Source: Larix sibirica (lineage: Eukaryota; Streptophyta; Pinopsida; Pinales; Pinaceae). From it: a stretch of DNA of 26,317 nt. The DNA lies in contig NWUY0300000709.1 of the NCBI GenBank assembly GCA_004151065.3, forward strand, positions 1 to 26,317, in the 5' to 3' direction. The notes beneath the pieces were generated by a model. That model ran no database searches. It was given only the letters and a program-made list of their open reading frames with translations, and was not told where the DNA came from. The position numbers and the translations under genes were made by a program. Shown here piece after piece: positions 1-9,859 of this stretch (position 1 is the first letter of the stretch; every line of letters starts with the position of its first letter).

Positions 1-977
1 AGGTGCTTGGGGTGGTCCACTCTCTTCCCTGATTTAGCGGTCAAATCATCTAAGTATGCTTATATGATCTTCTTGATATCATGAAAAACATAATACATGG
101 ATCATTGAAAGGTATATCCAACATTCTTCAATCCAAATGGGATCTTCCTATACACGAATGTCCCCTAAGGGCATATAAAAGCAGTTTTGTGTTGGTCTTC
201 GAGATGGATATGAATTTGATTATACCATGAGAAACCGTCCATAAATGAGAATATCTCATTTCCAGCACAGTCATCAATAATCTGATCAATGAATGGGGTA
301 CGAAATTTATCCTTAGGGCAGGCTAAATTAAGGTCTCGAAAATCAATACAAACTCAAATGTTGCCTTGTTTCTTGTCAAGGGGTACCAGATTGAATACCC
401 ATTCAATTAAGGGAACAAGATATATGAAGTTTGAACGGAGCAAATTTTCAACCTCTGCTTTGACAGTAGCATCCTTTCGTGGGTTAACTTGTCTAAGCTT
501 CTACTGAACAGGTTTGGAATTAGGATATGTCTTAATCTCATGTTCAACAATCGATGGGTCAATTCCCGACATTTCTTCATTAGACCAGGCGGAGACATCT
601 CTATACTCTTTGAACAATGTTGTGTATGTTTCAATCTCTTTAGGAAAACAATCAACACCGATAAAGACATTTTAGACAATACTTGGGGTCTTGGATATAT
701 CAATGGGGATGGTTTGAGAAATATTCACCATGTTCCCCTCAACATAAACTTGTAAAGGTGCGAGAGGGATCCCATGCCACTCCATAGGACCTGTCTTAAT
801 GGATCCATCTATGTTAATTCTAAGGTCACTTTTGGTTGGAAGGAATGATGCACATTGGTGCATATCTTTCCAAGTCCTATCCCCTAATGACATTTCCTCA
901 AGAACTTCTTCATCAGAAGGAAAAACTGTGTCTAAGGGGTTGTGACAAGGCAAAGAACTAATAGCCCAAATGAGCAT
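1..977 (-). pseudogene. Gypsy reverse transcriptase (N-terminal to palm part), broken
   Basis: This is the RT part of the minus-strand gypsy element, which copies element RNA into DNA. The first open block, 977-672, contains EEMSLGDRTWKDMHQCASFL and VNISQTIPIDISKTP, the conserved region just before RT. A frame change near 680 leads into KEIETYTTLFKEYRDV, then EHEIKTYPNSKPVQ, VENLLRSNFIY, ACPKDKFRTPFIDQIIDDCA, FMDGFSWYNQI (the first catalytic aspartate region), KTAFICPLGTFVYRKIPFGL and, at about 43-60, AYLDDL, the catalytic YxDD box. The catalytic aspartates are still readable. Interruptions include a TAG after PVQ, a TGA before VCIDF, a TGA after FQ and a TAA just before AYLDD. The gene runs off the left edge of the window, so fingers and palm are seen but not thumb or RNase H. 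Confidence 0.9.
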
Positions 978-1431
978 AGATTACTAGACATTATATTCCA
1001 AAATGGAATGTATACTAGTGTGTTTTTCTTGGTTTGAAGTAGTGGCTTGATAAGCTATCTTGGCCGCAGACAAGGCCTGGTTTGTTCAACTACACCCAGC
1101 GTCAGCAATTGGAAACTTCCAAGGGTCATTAAAATATGAGGTCTTAAATCGAAACACTTTCGACACAAAAGTCATGGAAAAAATAGATATTGCGTGTATC
1201 GGAGCTGCATTAGAATGTAGGTCGAGTGGGGGTAAGTTAAAAGTTCCCATCGATGTAGGGTGCATTCCCATGCTAAGATTCTCACAATCCTTCGCAGAAT
1301 GGAGTACTAAGAGGATATTGGAACCATTTTTATGGTTGGAGCCATTGGTACAAAATTATACTAATCAATGGTCACAATCTTCCCATTATGTGGAAACTTA
1401 ATGATAAGGAAGATTGAAGATAATACAACCA
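978..1431 (-). pseudogene. Gypsy Pro-RT linker, heavily degraded
   Basis: This stretch lies between the protease and RT of the same element. Minus-strand reading still gives element-like pieces such as LNKPGLVCGQDSL and SLSLSFHIMGRL (the segment after the protease), but stops and frame changes are dense. It has no catalytic motif. A 113-codon plus-strand reading frame over 1060-1401 is antisense to this and has no support as a gene. Confidence 0.65.
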
Positions 1432-1746
1432 TCATTGGGTCCAAATTCTCCCTAATAACAGGTTATAATCCATTGGAGTGTCAACCACTTCCACTTCCAC
1501 ATTGACTGTTTTCCACCCCAGCTCTATTAGGAGAGTTGGGATTATTCCATGAGGTTTGAACAAGTGGCCATTTAAATCCTTCAACATCGTGATAGGGGAT
1601 ACTACCTCAGCTGATCCTATGGATTTCCAGCATGATAGAGACATCACGCAAGTGGAGGAACCCTCATCAACAACCGTGCAGTGTATAGTGGACTTGCCAT
1701 AAATCACTTGAATCTGGAAAGCTGTGTGATGGGGTAAATGCGGCTT
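1432..1746 (-). pseudogene. Gypsy aspartic protease domain, near-open but broken
   Basis: The minus-strand reading contains IHCTVVDEGSSTCVMSLSCW followed by GIIPTLLIELGWKTVNVEVE and PMDYNLLLGRIW. The first block is the retropepsin active-site region: VVDEGSS sits where families of this type have D-[ST/N]-G-A, so the catalytic aspartate is present but the following residue is Glu. The LLLGR motif is the conserved C-terminal part of the domain (ILGR-type). In the living element this protease would cut the Gag-Pol polyprotein inside the particle. A TAG stop lies just upstream (after DCEN) and a TGA just after IWTQ. It follows Gag in the order expected for one polyprotein. Confidence 0.85.
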
Positions 1747-3150
1747 CTAATTTTCACAATCGAAAGCCGTATCCCGATGATCCATGTGATCAAACACTCC
1801 TAAAGCCGAGAGCAAGTTTCTACGTTGGGTTGGACAACTCTGTAGAACCTCAAGAGTAGACATTGCACAAGGATCTTGTTCTAGATCTTCCACTATGCTA
1901 TAATTTTGGGCAGCACACGCATTAGGGTTGTACGTGGCCTTCTTTAGAACACCTTTGAGTATACTAGGAAAAGTGTCATTGGTTCGATTTTCTATGTGTA
2001 ACGAACATTTTAGCTCAGAATTGGAGGTTTCCTTACCTTTAGATCAAAACATAGATGTATCATAATATTTACTTCTGGTATGGAGTCTAATGTCCAGTTC
2101 ACACATGAATACTTGACTTTGGCCTATATTGACCCCTTGAGAGGAGGTGCCCTGATTTCCCCCTTACGAGGATCTAGGGTTAGATTGGGCCGTATCAATC
2201 ATTTGTTGCTTCAACTACGAAAATGGTTTATTTAAGACAACAAGTTGGTTGGAACCTTCGTGTTGCACCAATAGTTTCTGATCCATTTCCATCTTAGGGC
2301 ACTTGTAAGTTAAGTGATATTCCTTGCGTAAAAAGCAGGGAACTTTCGTTTTACCCTTCTTCTTTTTTACCCCACCAACATTGTTATTTTGGTTGTTATT
2401 GTTGTTATTCGCATTGTTATTACCCTTATTCCCAGTTTTCGTGTTCTTATTCTTTTTTCCTCCGGAATGCTAGTTTTCCTTTGAACCAATTGTCTAAACT
2501 GTCAGAATATATAAGGGAGGGTTTTGGATTTTGGTTTCGCGTGTTGTTCGAGGCAACTTCTGGTGAATTTTAACCTATAAGGTGCATACCCTAGGTAGCT
2601 GCAGCACTAACTGTTGAACCGATCACACCAATGGCATGTGGTCTAGGAACTGGTTTTGCCGGATCAGCCTATGCTTCAGGATCATTAGGTATAATTTCAT
2701 AAATCATCATGGACTGAGAGCAAACTAAGTCCATTCGTTGGGATTTTATGATGGCCCGCTCTTCATTTTGTACCCCTGAGAGAGCCACATCTTTCGCAAT
2801 ATAGGGTTGCAAATAATTAATGAACCAATTGGGTATAAATTCACCAGGAATCTCAGATTTAATCAAACTACATATTCTCTACCATTCATGAATGTGGTCG
2901 AATATATGGGTGGACTTGTCATGACAAAACAAAGTCAACAATTTAGTACCATTTTCATAATGAACTGGAAGTTGAAAGTGATTTTAAAATTTCATTGCAA
3001 CATCATTAAAGTTCTAGAAAGAGGTACTTGGCAGCTCAATGTACCATTTTGATTCCATCCTTGTTAAAGTCCTTTGTAAGAGCCATATTCTAATGGAATC
3101 ACCCATCAGAGAGGTTGACGAATACTAGAGAGGAAAGATCACACGGTTTG
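1747..3150 (-). pseudogene. Gypsy Gag capsid and zinc-knuckle part, broken
   Basis: Minus-strand translation gives ANRVIFPL (3137-3115), SLMGDSIRIWLLQRTLTRME, KWYIELPSTSF, NHFQLPVHYENGTKLL, DHIHEW and IKSEIPGEFIPNWFINYLQP: the capsid (retrotrans_gag-like) region. It continues with an Asn-rich linker (about 2440-2380) and then CFLRKEYHLTYKCPKMEMD at 2337-2281, a CX2CX3HX4C zinc knuckle whose second Cys is Arg (codon at 2326-2328, CGC, one transition from TGC). Frame changes occur at about 3140 and 2470. Stops in this part are TAG at eight places by my reading, TAA at three and TGA at one. Gag builds the virus-like particle and binds element RNA. Confidence 0.85.
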
Positions 3151-4425
3151 CTAGATATTCCTTAGGTTTCCTTTAAAACTTAGGATATATGAAGGTAATT
3201 TAGTAGGTATATGTGTCCAACTAGGGTCATAAAGAACCGAATCATTGGTTAACTTGGTTAGATCGGGAAAATTCAAAGTGGCCAAGAAAGGAAACTTTGT
3301 TTGAGCCATGGTGTTCCAAGTTCTGGGAGCATTAGCCGCCCACTGATTTGTGTTGACATTGGAAAAAAGTGGATTATATTGTCCAAAATTATAGCCAAAT
3401 AGAGGTAGTGAAAAGGGTTGAGCAAATCCCCTTGAAGTGCCCCCCATACCCCCCATAAGTTGGCTACCCAATAGAGAATTGACTATGGTTGGGTTAACCA
3501 TGTTTGTTCCTCCTACCCTAGAAAAAGGGATATTCCCAAATGGAGCATTCTTACCCCAAGGAAATCCAGCACTGGTGCCCCCTAGCCCAAACAGATTACC
3601 ATATGGAATATTCAATGAAAAGGAGTTACTAGCACCCATGCCTCCCATTGACTGGAAAGGAAGACTTATCTGAGGCATGGTGGAGAGAAAAACAACTCCC
3701 AAAATAGGAGTAGGGTTTGGCATGGACATATGTCCACTAAAAAGTATCGATGGACCACTGCCCAAAGCAGTAGTATAAGTGGATGAAGGAGGAGGAGAAG
3801 TAGCTATTGACTAGAATCCTGGGAAAGTCATCCCAAATGAAAAGGGATTTTTGCTTTGAATACCATATGAAGGTCCTCTTGTTAAAATCATTGATGATGA
3901 TGGAGTCCATCCATAACCTACAACAGATGATGCATTTGCACCAACTCCTCCTATAGGTGTAGTATTAACCAGGGGAGTTACTTCCCTAGTACCAAACACT
4001 TCGCCAGTGTTTTCCATAAAGGTCCACTAGAATGAAGGATCACTCGACCCAGGAATGTGAAACTCAATTCCTTGGCTAATATTAGGATCTTGTAGAGGGT
4101 TCAAAAGTCTCTAGGGATCTGTGAGATACTCAATGGAAGGAAAATCTATGTTCTCCTCAAGTTGAGAAGAAAACACTGGGGGAGATTTATTCAACTAACC
4201 CTCAGCGTCACTAAAGTGTCTTTCCTCTGATGAGGACTTGGATTCTACAGAACTAGAGGTGTTTTCTTCAATTGGTTGTTCAATGTTCTGTTCCTAGTTT
4301 TCTTCCTCTGCCCTCTAAGGGGGTGGATTGTTATAATACAGTCTTCGCCTAAGTGCAAGGATTTCTCTCTATTTAGGAGAGTGTCCTTGAATTCTTTGGG
4401 ACTTTCGTAGAGGTTGACTGGCCAT
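3151..4425 (-). pseudogene. Gypsy Gag N-terminal region from ATG, seven in-frame TAG stops
   Basis: The start is the ATG at 4425-4423, followed by MASQPLRKSQRIQGHSPK. From there to 3151 (425 codons) one frame is kept with no frameshift; the only interruptions are seven stop codons, all TAG, between about 4370 and 3810. The last 219 codons are fully open. Composition changes along the length: first basic, then acidic and Ser-rich, then a long Gly/Met/Phe/Asn/Pro-rich part with MGGMGG- and GLGGTSAGF-like runs, ending in FPFLATLNFPDLTKLTND and HIPTKLPSYILSFKGN, which introduce the capsid of this plant gypsy family. The N-terminal extension has no catalytic motif and is probably disordered. Confidence 0.85.
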
Positions 4426-5280
4426 GGTGTCTCACAAAAGACTCAAAGGAGGAAATATAAAATGATAAAACAATAAACATCACTCACTAGAAAGTCCCTA
4501 TAAAGATTACAACAAGCGAAAAACTCTTGCAATGAAAATCACTTGGATGCAAGTACTATTCAGTGAATATCCAGATGTGGGGTCTTCCAAAGGTCATCCT
4601 GGGATGATTAGGCCCAAGTCCAACCAGTGAATATTGAGAGACAATTATCCTACACCCCGGAACCAATCACCAAGGGTGAAAGTACTTGCCTTTGGAAAAT
4701 ACCCTTCATAAGGAGTTGGGAGGTAGAGTCTACGTCTACCTTAGGTGATGCAAGATATTCCCTTGTAGTGACCTAGGAGGTACCTAGGAACAACAACTAT
4801 AGTCACCACTTCACGCTAGGTAGTTGGGTAGAACGGTCATTGGATGGAGCTTCTACGAATGTGCAGGGAACATAGGCCTTGTATAACAAGTCCTAGACCC
4901 GAAACTGTTAAGGAGTAGTGGTGTCACCCTAAGGAATTGCCACACTTGATCAGTTTATCAGACAGGCATAACCCCCCTCGGTCAAGCAACAGGGGTATTC
5001 TGTCTACTTGATAGAGGTTTACCTACCGCTTGACGCTGATGTTAGTGGGACTTTCTCGACACATACTTTGTGTTACTAATGGTTTTAACACTCTTTAGTG
5101 GATTCCTAGTTTCCCAATTTTATGTGATTTTGGAGAAGTTAAATCTCATTTCCTATCTCCAAAATCCTAGCTTAGACTATTAAGTGGTTTTCTCGCTAAA
5201 AGAAAACCTAGTAGCCTATTCCGATTACTTTCTTGCTTGTTTAAAATACAATTTCTAGAACTTTCAAAAGAAGAGAATTT

Positions 5281-5760
5281 ATGCACCTATAAAGAATTAC
5301 CATGCAACCTAATGCACAATTTCACCCCTCTTTAAATGAAAAATGGAGCACCCGCTACCTTCTACAATGCACTTTTTTTTTCAATGTCTTTTCGATGCAC
5401 TATCCAAGCTCTGAATGTAAGATGCAATTTCTAATGCACATGCAAGCTTCCAAATTGTACTATGCAACTTTTTATATTTTATGCAAATGAAAACTCGGTT
5501 TCATACACTAAATGCAAATTTGACCTAAGATGAGAATGCATAAACAACTTTATGAAATACAAGTGCAATTTCAAACTTATAAACATACACAAGTTCAAAT
5601 TTTGGGTGCAATTGTAAGCTTTCAAATGATAAATCAATTTCACTTCAATCCTAAGATGTGAATGAATATTGACTTTCAAATGCACATGCACTTCAAAGAT
5701 CTAATACAAAGCAAATTTTTAGTTTTTTAACGCAAAATGCAAATATGTACTTAAATGAAA
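5281..5760. repeat. ATGCA-rich degenerate short repeat
   Basis: The pentamer ATGCA (or its complement) occurs about 15 times in under 500 bases, repeatedly in contexts such as AATGCACA, CATGCAAG and GATGCAATTTC, with partly decayed forms (GTGCAATTT, ACGCAAAATG) between them. Chance expectation is under one. Spacing is irregular, about 15-45 bases, so it looks like an old, diverged tandem repeat rather than a fresh one. No reading frame here is credible. Confidence 0.55.
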
Positions 5761-7375
5761 ACTTGATATACACAACAAAACAAGAAATGTAATTTGGTTT
5801 TCATTTTTAAAATGAAAAAGGCCAATCTACTAGATGCTTGCAATGTAAAATAAACTTAGTTTTATAAAATGATTAGACTTGGTTTTTGTTTTTCAAATTA
5901 GACACACAAAACTTCAACTGCGAACAACTACACAAGACCACGAATGCAAACCACTTTTGACCCCCCTATCAAACACAAGCGAAAGCAGACACAAACACAA
6001 GACCTTTCAGTAATTCAAGATGGCAAAGTAGATAAAAGTATATCAAGTGATTTTCAGACTCCAAATAGAAAATACCTACTAGGGTTCAGGGTTTGTTCAA
6101 GCCTAATTCTTGCACCCAACTAGTGCAATCAGGTGATAACAAGAAAAAATCCTTGAACTTTCACCTTAAAGGACAATCAAGGATTTGGCAATCAGACACT
6201 TTCCACACTCTTCAAATAAGCAATGAAAAATAAATAGGGAAAACACTTTCTCAAACAAGTTTTATTCAAAAGAGACAACTAAATAAGTCAATCTTGGTCA
6301 CAAACCAGACCAACTACCTTTGAGAAGCCTCAAGAAAACCTAAAGCCTTTAAGAAATTCCACAATACTCTGGAAACTAAACAAATCAATCAAGGTATGCA
6401 AAAACCCTACCTTACAGGAAAATCACCACTATATATACATCAGAGCGATTAAATCACTACTATTAAGATCATTACCAACGATTTCCTAGGGGAATCGCAA
6501 CTGTAAGTGTGGAAACAAGTGATTTTCTCCTAAGTGATTTGAAAAAATAAAAAATACAAGCTTCAAAACTCAAAGGTTTGAAAGATCTAATAGGGTGTGA
6601 GACCAAAACAAGCTTGAAAAACTCACAATAATCAAATAAATTGGAGAAAAAGTCATAGAAACCCCAAAGCAGATGGATCCCCAGTGGCTTTGCCAATTCC
6701 GTTGAGCAGAAATTTATCCTATGAATGGAGTTAAGTCACCAACATGCTGGGATCACCTAAAATAGACATATAAGGCTTGATTGCAGGAAAACTTTACTCC
6801 AGATTACCATTCAAGATAAAAACAAATATACTTTTAAGAGTTAAAAGGGAAATACAGAGTGTGCACCTAATTAACTCAGGTTGATCCTAGCTTTCTTTGC
6901 TCCCGATATTTGCTTCCAATCTTCACCCAATGATCTTAAAAAAAATGCACAACCCTCCTCAAATAGATTGGCTACAAAATGATATTGAAATTCAATCATA
7001 AATATGTATAATCAAAATTTGATTAATTTGAAAGAACACCAATAGATAAACCAAATATGAATGAGACAAGAACTTGGGAAGGGACAAATATCCAATTTAT
7101 ATTAATAGCAACAACAATACAATTTATACCTAATATTGCTTGGCACCTTATCGAAACCAGATCTCAAGGTCTCTCCTGCTTAATCTCTCCACAAATCCTA
7201 CTAAATATCCACATTTATACAAGGTTGAGACTATTTGAGGGCAATAATCTCAGCATATAGGGCTACATGATCAAATGATGATCAACAATAGGTAGGAGAA
7301 TGGTAATAATGATGGACAAATCCTCCATCATAAATTTGCTATGATAAAGATCCCCCAAAATGGCCTAACTCTCTT

Positions 7376-7384
7376 CCTTTTATA
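7376..7384 (-). promoter_or_regulatory. TATA-like box, possible LTR promoter
   Basis: On the minus strand the sequence reads AAGTATAAAAGGAAGAGAG, a good match to a plant TATA box. It points towards the gypsy gag start about 2.95 kb downstream, so it could be the U3 promoter of the 5' LTR with a long leader. A second weaker candidate, ATGTATATATAG, is at 6431-6440. AT-rich DNA gives such matches by chance, and without LTR ends this is only suggestive. Confidence 0.3.
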
Positions 7385-7990
7385 CTTAGTGAAGGCAGTT
7401 GCCATCGGGTAGGAGGAAGTTATAACTGAGGGGGGAAGTTACTGGAACCACCATAACTCCTCTCCTTTCAAATTTTGTTTATTTTTTAATATTTTTTAGA
7501 AGGAAATCGCTTTCAAATCACCAACAAAGAGAGATTAAATTGCAGACAATCAAGCAACAACAAGCGATTTCAACTTTTTTATTGAAAACGATGACAATTT
7601 ATAAGCAACAAGCGATTAAATCGTACGGTGATTGGTCTTTGGAAGCGATTTTACTCTTTTACAACTTATTGGGAAAAGGATGATGATCAAGTCCAGTGAT
7701 TAGGGCCATATCAATTGGATCCAAATCAAGGCTCTTCCATCCATAATTTTCCTTTTGTGTGATAGACAGTCGATAGTCTACATTGTCGTCTTTTGGACCG
7801 TTGTCATAGATGGAGAAGTGTCCATTTGGAATATAACAAATGTTCTAATGACAAGGCAAGAATCAAGGGCGATTTAGATTCTCATGGGGTTAGATAAGAA
7901 ATTTACAAAACGATTTAGGGCATAAATCACAACACTTTTTAATTCCAAGATCATTGACTGAAGAAACAGTCAACAACTTTATCATGTTTC

Positions 7991-8841
7991 GGTCCCTCTT
8001 AGGCATGAATCAATGCTGAAATGGCATGTCAAGTTGTTACTAAGGTGACATAAATTGTCCATTGATCAACATTGTTTCGGAATCTTGATTGTAAAAACGG
8101 TTTTTTTTAGAGTTTTAGTGTTTGTGCCATCATCATAGAGATGGTTCTACATTATGAGAATGTCTTGGTCATATGATAGAATAAGAGGCATGGGGGTTTC
8201 CATTCCCTAAAAAATTCTAAACCTTATTTTAAAGAAGGGGAGGATCATCTAATTTTTTATATTATGCTAATATTCTCTTTTTTTTGTTGGAGTTGTTAAC
8301 CTTTATAATTGAGGTTTCAATACTTTAAATTTTTTAATTCAAAATGTTAAATCCATGAACTTGTTTAATTCATAATAGTGTTTGTAGGTTTGTTCATTTG
8401 TCAACTTTTTTTGAAATGCAAACCTACCATTTTACAGACAATAACAAAGAAAGAAGCTCAACCCACCCTCACAAACTTAAGAAATTAAAAGGTTTGATGG
8501 TACCTTTCCATCACCATACAATAATATGCCTGAAGGGAACATCACCAATATTGAATATAACCAATATCCACATCCGACAAATCCCATGTAGGGAAGGATC
8601 ATGCCTCCCAGGGTTTGAAACTAGCTTATTGTCACAACAACCACTTGAAGTTGTTTCCAAATCATAACCTAGTTGACTTCTCTTGTTAACCTTGTGGCTT
8701 AGTTTCAAGCATATTATTTTTCTCCCACATATGGACTCTTTGTAACTAACTACACTAGGACTTAGTTATATACACAGTGTGTCCTCTTGTATCATAGTAA
8801 CTACAAAATATTTTAATCCTAGCCTAAAATATGAAATGAAT
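7991..8841. other. AT-rich intergenic sequence, no recognised feature
   Basis: I see no gene. An 89-codon plus-strand frame (8398-8667) has no recognisable motif and no coding-like composition. A GGTTTGAAAC-type word near 8607 resembles half of a pol III B box, but it has no partner A box that I can place. Confidence 0.5.
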
Positions 8842-9215
8842 CATTTCATCCTCTATTTTGTTAGTTGTATTTTGTAATTTTTCAATGTAATGCAAACAAC
8901 TATGTCTATGGGGTTAGCAAAATATTGATACCTTTCATCCTCTTATACTATTAGTGGTGTTTTATAACTTTTCAATGTAGGAAAAGAATTTTTTTTCCAA
9001 GTAAAACCTCAATGGGAAACCCAAGGGATATTTCCCCATTCGTGGATAGCATCCCTAGCAAACCTATTGACAACCCATTGAAATAGACTAATGTGCCTCA
9101 ACCAGGGAGATTTGAACCAAGCATCTGCTAGCATAGAACTAGCCAAATTCCCAACAACAATAGAAAAAGTTGGTTTAGATCATTGTAATGAAAACAACCA
9201 TGTATATAGGCTTAG
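8842..9215 (+). repeat. Diverged two-copy direct repeat, second copy split by an insertion
   Basis: Copy 1 runs from about 8842 to 8922 (TTTCATCCTCTATTTTGTTAG through TTTTTCAATGTAATGCAAAC and on). Copy 2 starts at about 8931 (TTTCATCCTCTTATACTATTAG), reaches TTTTCAATGTA at 8979, and resumes at 9188 with ATGAAAACAACCATGTATAT, matching ATGCAAACAACTATGTCTAT of copy 1. The 200 bases between are absent from copy 1, so copy 1 acts as a pre-insertion reference. Confidence 0.6.
8980..9179 (-). mobile_element. SINE-like insert with target-site duplication
   Basis: About 200 bp is flanked by TCAATGTA (8972-8979) and TCATTGTA (9180-9187), an 8-bp target-site duplication with one mismatch, and it interrupts the second copy of a host repeat. 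On the minus strand it carries an A-box-like TGGCTAGTTC (9145-9136) and a B box GGTTCAAATCTCC (9118-9106), and it ends in an A-rich tail, GGAAAAAAAATTC, next to 8990. Internal pol III promoter, A-rich 3' end, small size and flanking duplication together match a SINE: a non-coding parasite copied by LINE machinery. I cannot name the family. Confidence 0.55.
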
Positions 9216-9848
9216 TGGATGATGTAAAGACTTAAGAAATTGCAATAATATTAAAACAATTTGAATGTATTTAGATTGAAACCTTATGGCATTGTTTTAA
9301 ATAATTATAATTTTGTTTACATAATAAGGTAATTTTTTATATTCAAATATATCCATTGCTTCAGAGAGTTTAAGTGGTTGCATAGATAACTATCAATGGG
9401 AATATCAATGACCACCAAAGGACTTAAATTTTTAGAATATGGTATGTGTTTTTGAATCTGTACTTTTTACAAGAGTATTATCACAATGTGTAAATGCTTA
9501 TGCTAAAGGAAGATTGAAATCAATATGAAAAAACCCTAAACACGGGGTCAAAAGTAAAATATTAGAGAAAGGGACGAGTAAGGTATGATCCATTGGTTGG
9601 ATGCATGAGTAGTTATAGAAAATTAAAAGGAGAAGAATATACACATGCATTTCTTTTTTAAAATTTTTAATTATTTTCCATTAGCAAAATATTTAATTCT
9701 AAATTAATGGAAATATGATTTTAAAGTTGTGCAAGAAGATGTTCGATAATAATTGGAATTGGCCTTCTTCATATACAATGATTCTCTGTAAAGGTAAATG
9801 GATTTAGTCAATGTCGGTGTTCTAGGATGTGGTTGTTAGTTAGGTTAA
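9216..9848. other. AT-rich spacer, no recognised feature
   Basis: No reading frame or motif is supported on either strand. The sequence is AT-rich up to about 9780, then turns more GC-rich as LINE-A begins. The LINE 5' end must lie near here, but no boundary or target-site duplication could be fixed. Confidence 0.5.
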
Positions 9849-9859
9849 GGGGGGGGGTC

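Larger units (their letters stand above)
1..4425 (-). mobile_element. Degenerate Ty3/gypsy (Tat/Ogre-like) retrotransposon, internal region, truncated at window edge
   Basis: Read on the minus strand from 4425 down to 1, conceptual translation gives, in order, a long Gag N-terminus, capsid, a CCHC zinc knuckle, an aspartic protease and the first part of a reverse transcriptase. This is the Gag-Pro-RT order of Ty3/gypsy elements. The RT phrases FMDGFSWYNQI and AYLDD and the Gag phrase FPDLTKLTND are, from memory, typical of the plant Tat/Ogre-type group; that lineage is an inference. RNase H, integrase and the 3' LTR would lie to the left of the window. Roughly twenty in-frame stops and at least three frameshifts make it non-functional. 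Confidence 0.9.
4426..7990 (-). other. Probable leader and 5' LTR region of the gypsy element; no coding signal
   Basis: This lies upstream of the Gag ATG on the minus strand. I see no protein similarity on either strand; all reading frames are short and AT-driven. 4440-5060 is less AT-rich and more complex than the rest. 5281-5760 is rich in ATGCA. A cluster of GCGATT/AATCGC words runs through 6440-7920, including a near-perfect hairpin at 6479-6497 (CGATTTCC-TAG-GGGAATCG). A TATA-like box lies at 7376-7384 and a weaker one at 6431-6440. Tat/Ogre elements are known for long leaders and LTRs, so assigning this to the element is an inference. I could not find LTR ends, a convincing tRNA primer-binding site or a target-site duplication. 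Confidence 0.4.

Noticed and set aside
1060-1401. 113-codon plus-strand reading frame
   Set aside because: It is antisense to the degraded gypsy Pro-RT linker, which has clear element-like phrases on the minus strand; the plus-strand product has no motif.
3437-3673. 78-codon plus-strand frame rich in Pro
   Set aside because: It is the antisense shadow of the Gly-rich Gag N-terminus.
3151-4425. Amber codons as programmed readthrough or a reassigned codon
   Set aside because: Seven TAGs scattered through Gag would defeat translation, and frameshifts plus TAA/TGA stops further along show ordinary decay.
4426-4560. Primer-binding site directly upstream of the gypsy gag
   Set aside because: No stretch matched the 3' ends of the tRNAs usually used by plant gypsy elements well enough to report.
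5302-5691. Short frames on both strands in the ATGCA-rich stretch
   Set aside because: Their content simply reflects the short repeat; no similarity to any protein family.
8580-8640. Possible third SINE (minus-strand GTTTCAAACCCTGGG resembling a B box)
   Set aside because: No A box at a suitable distance and no flanking duplication could be placed.
8398-8667. 89-codon plus-strand reading frame
   Set aside because: No domain or motif, AT-rich codon use like the spacer, no promoter or partner gene; length is within chance.
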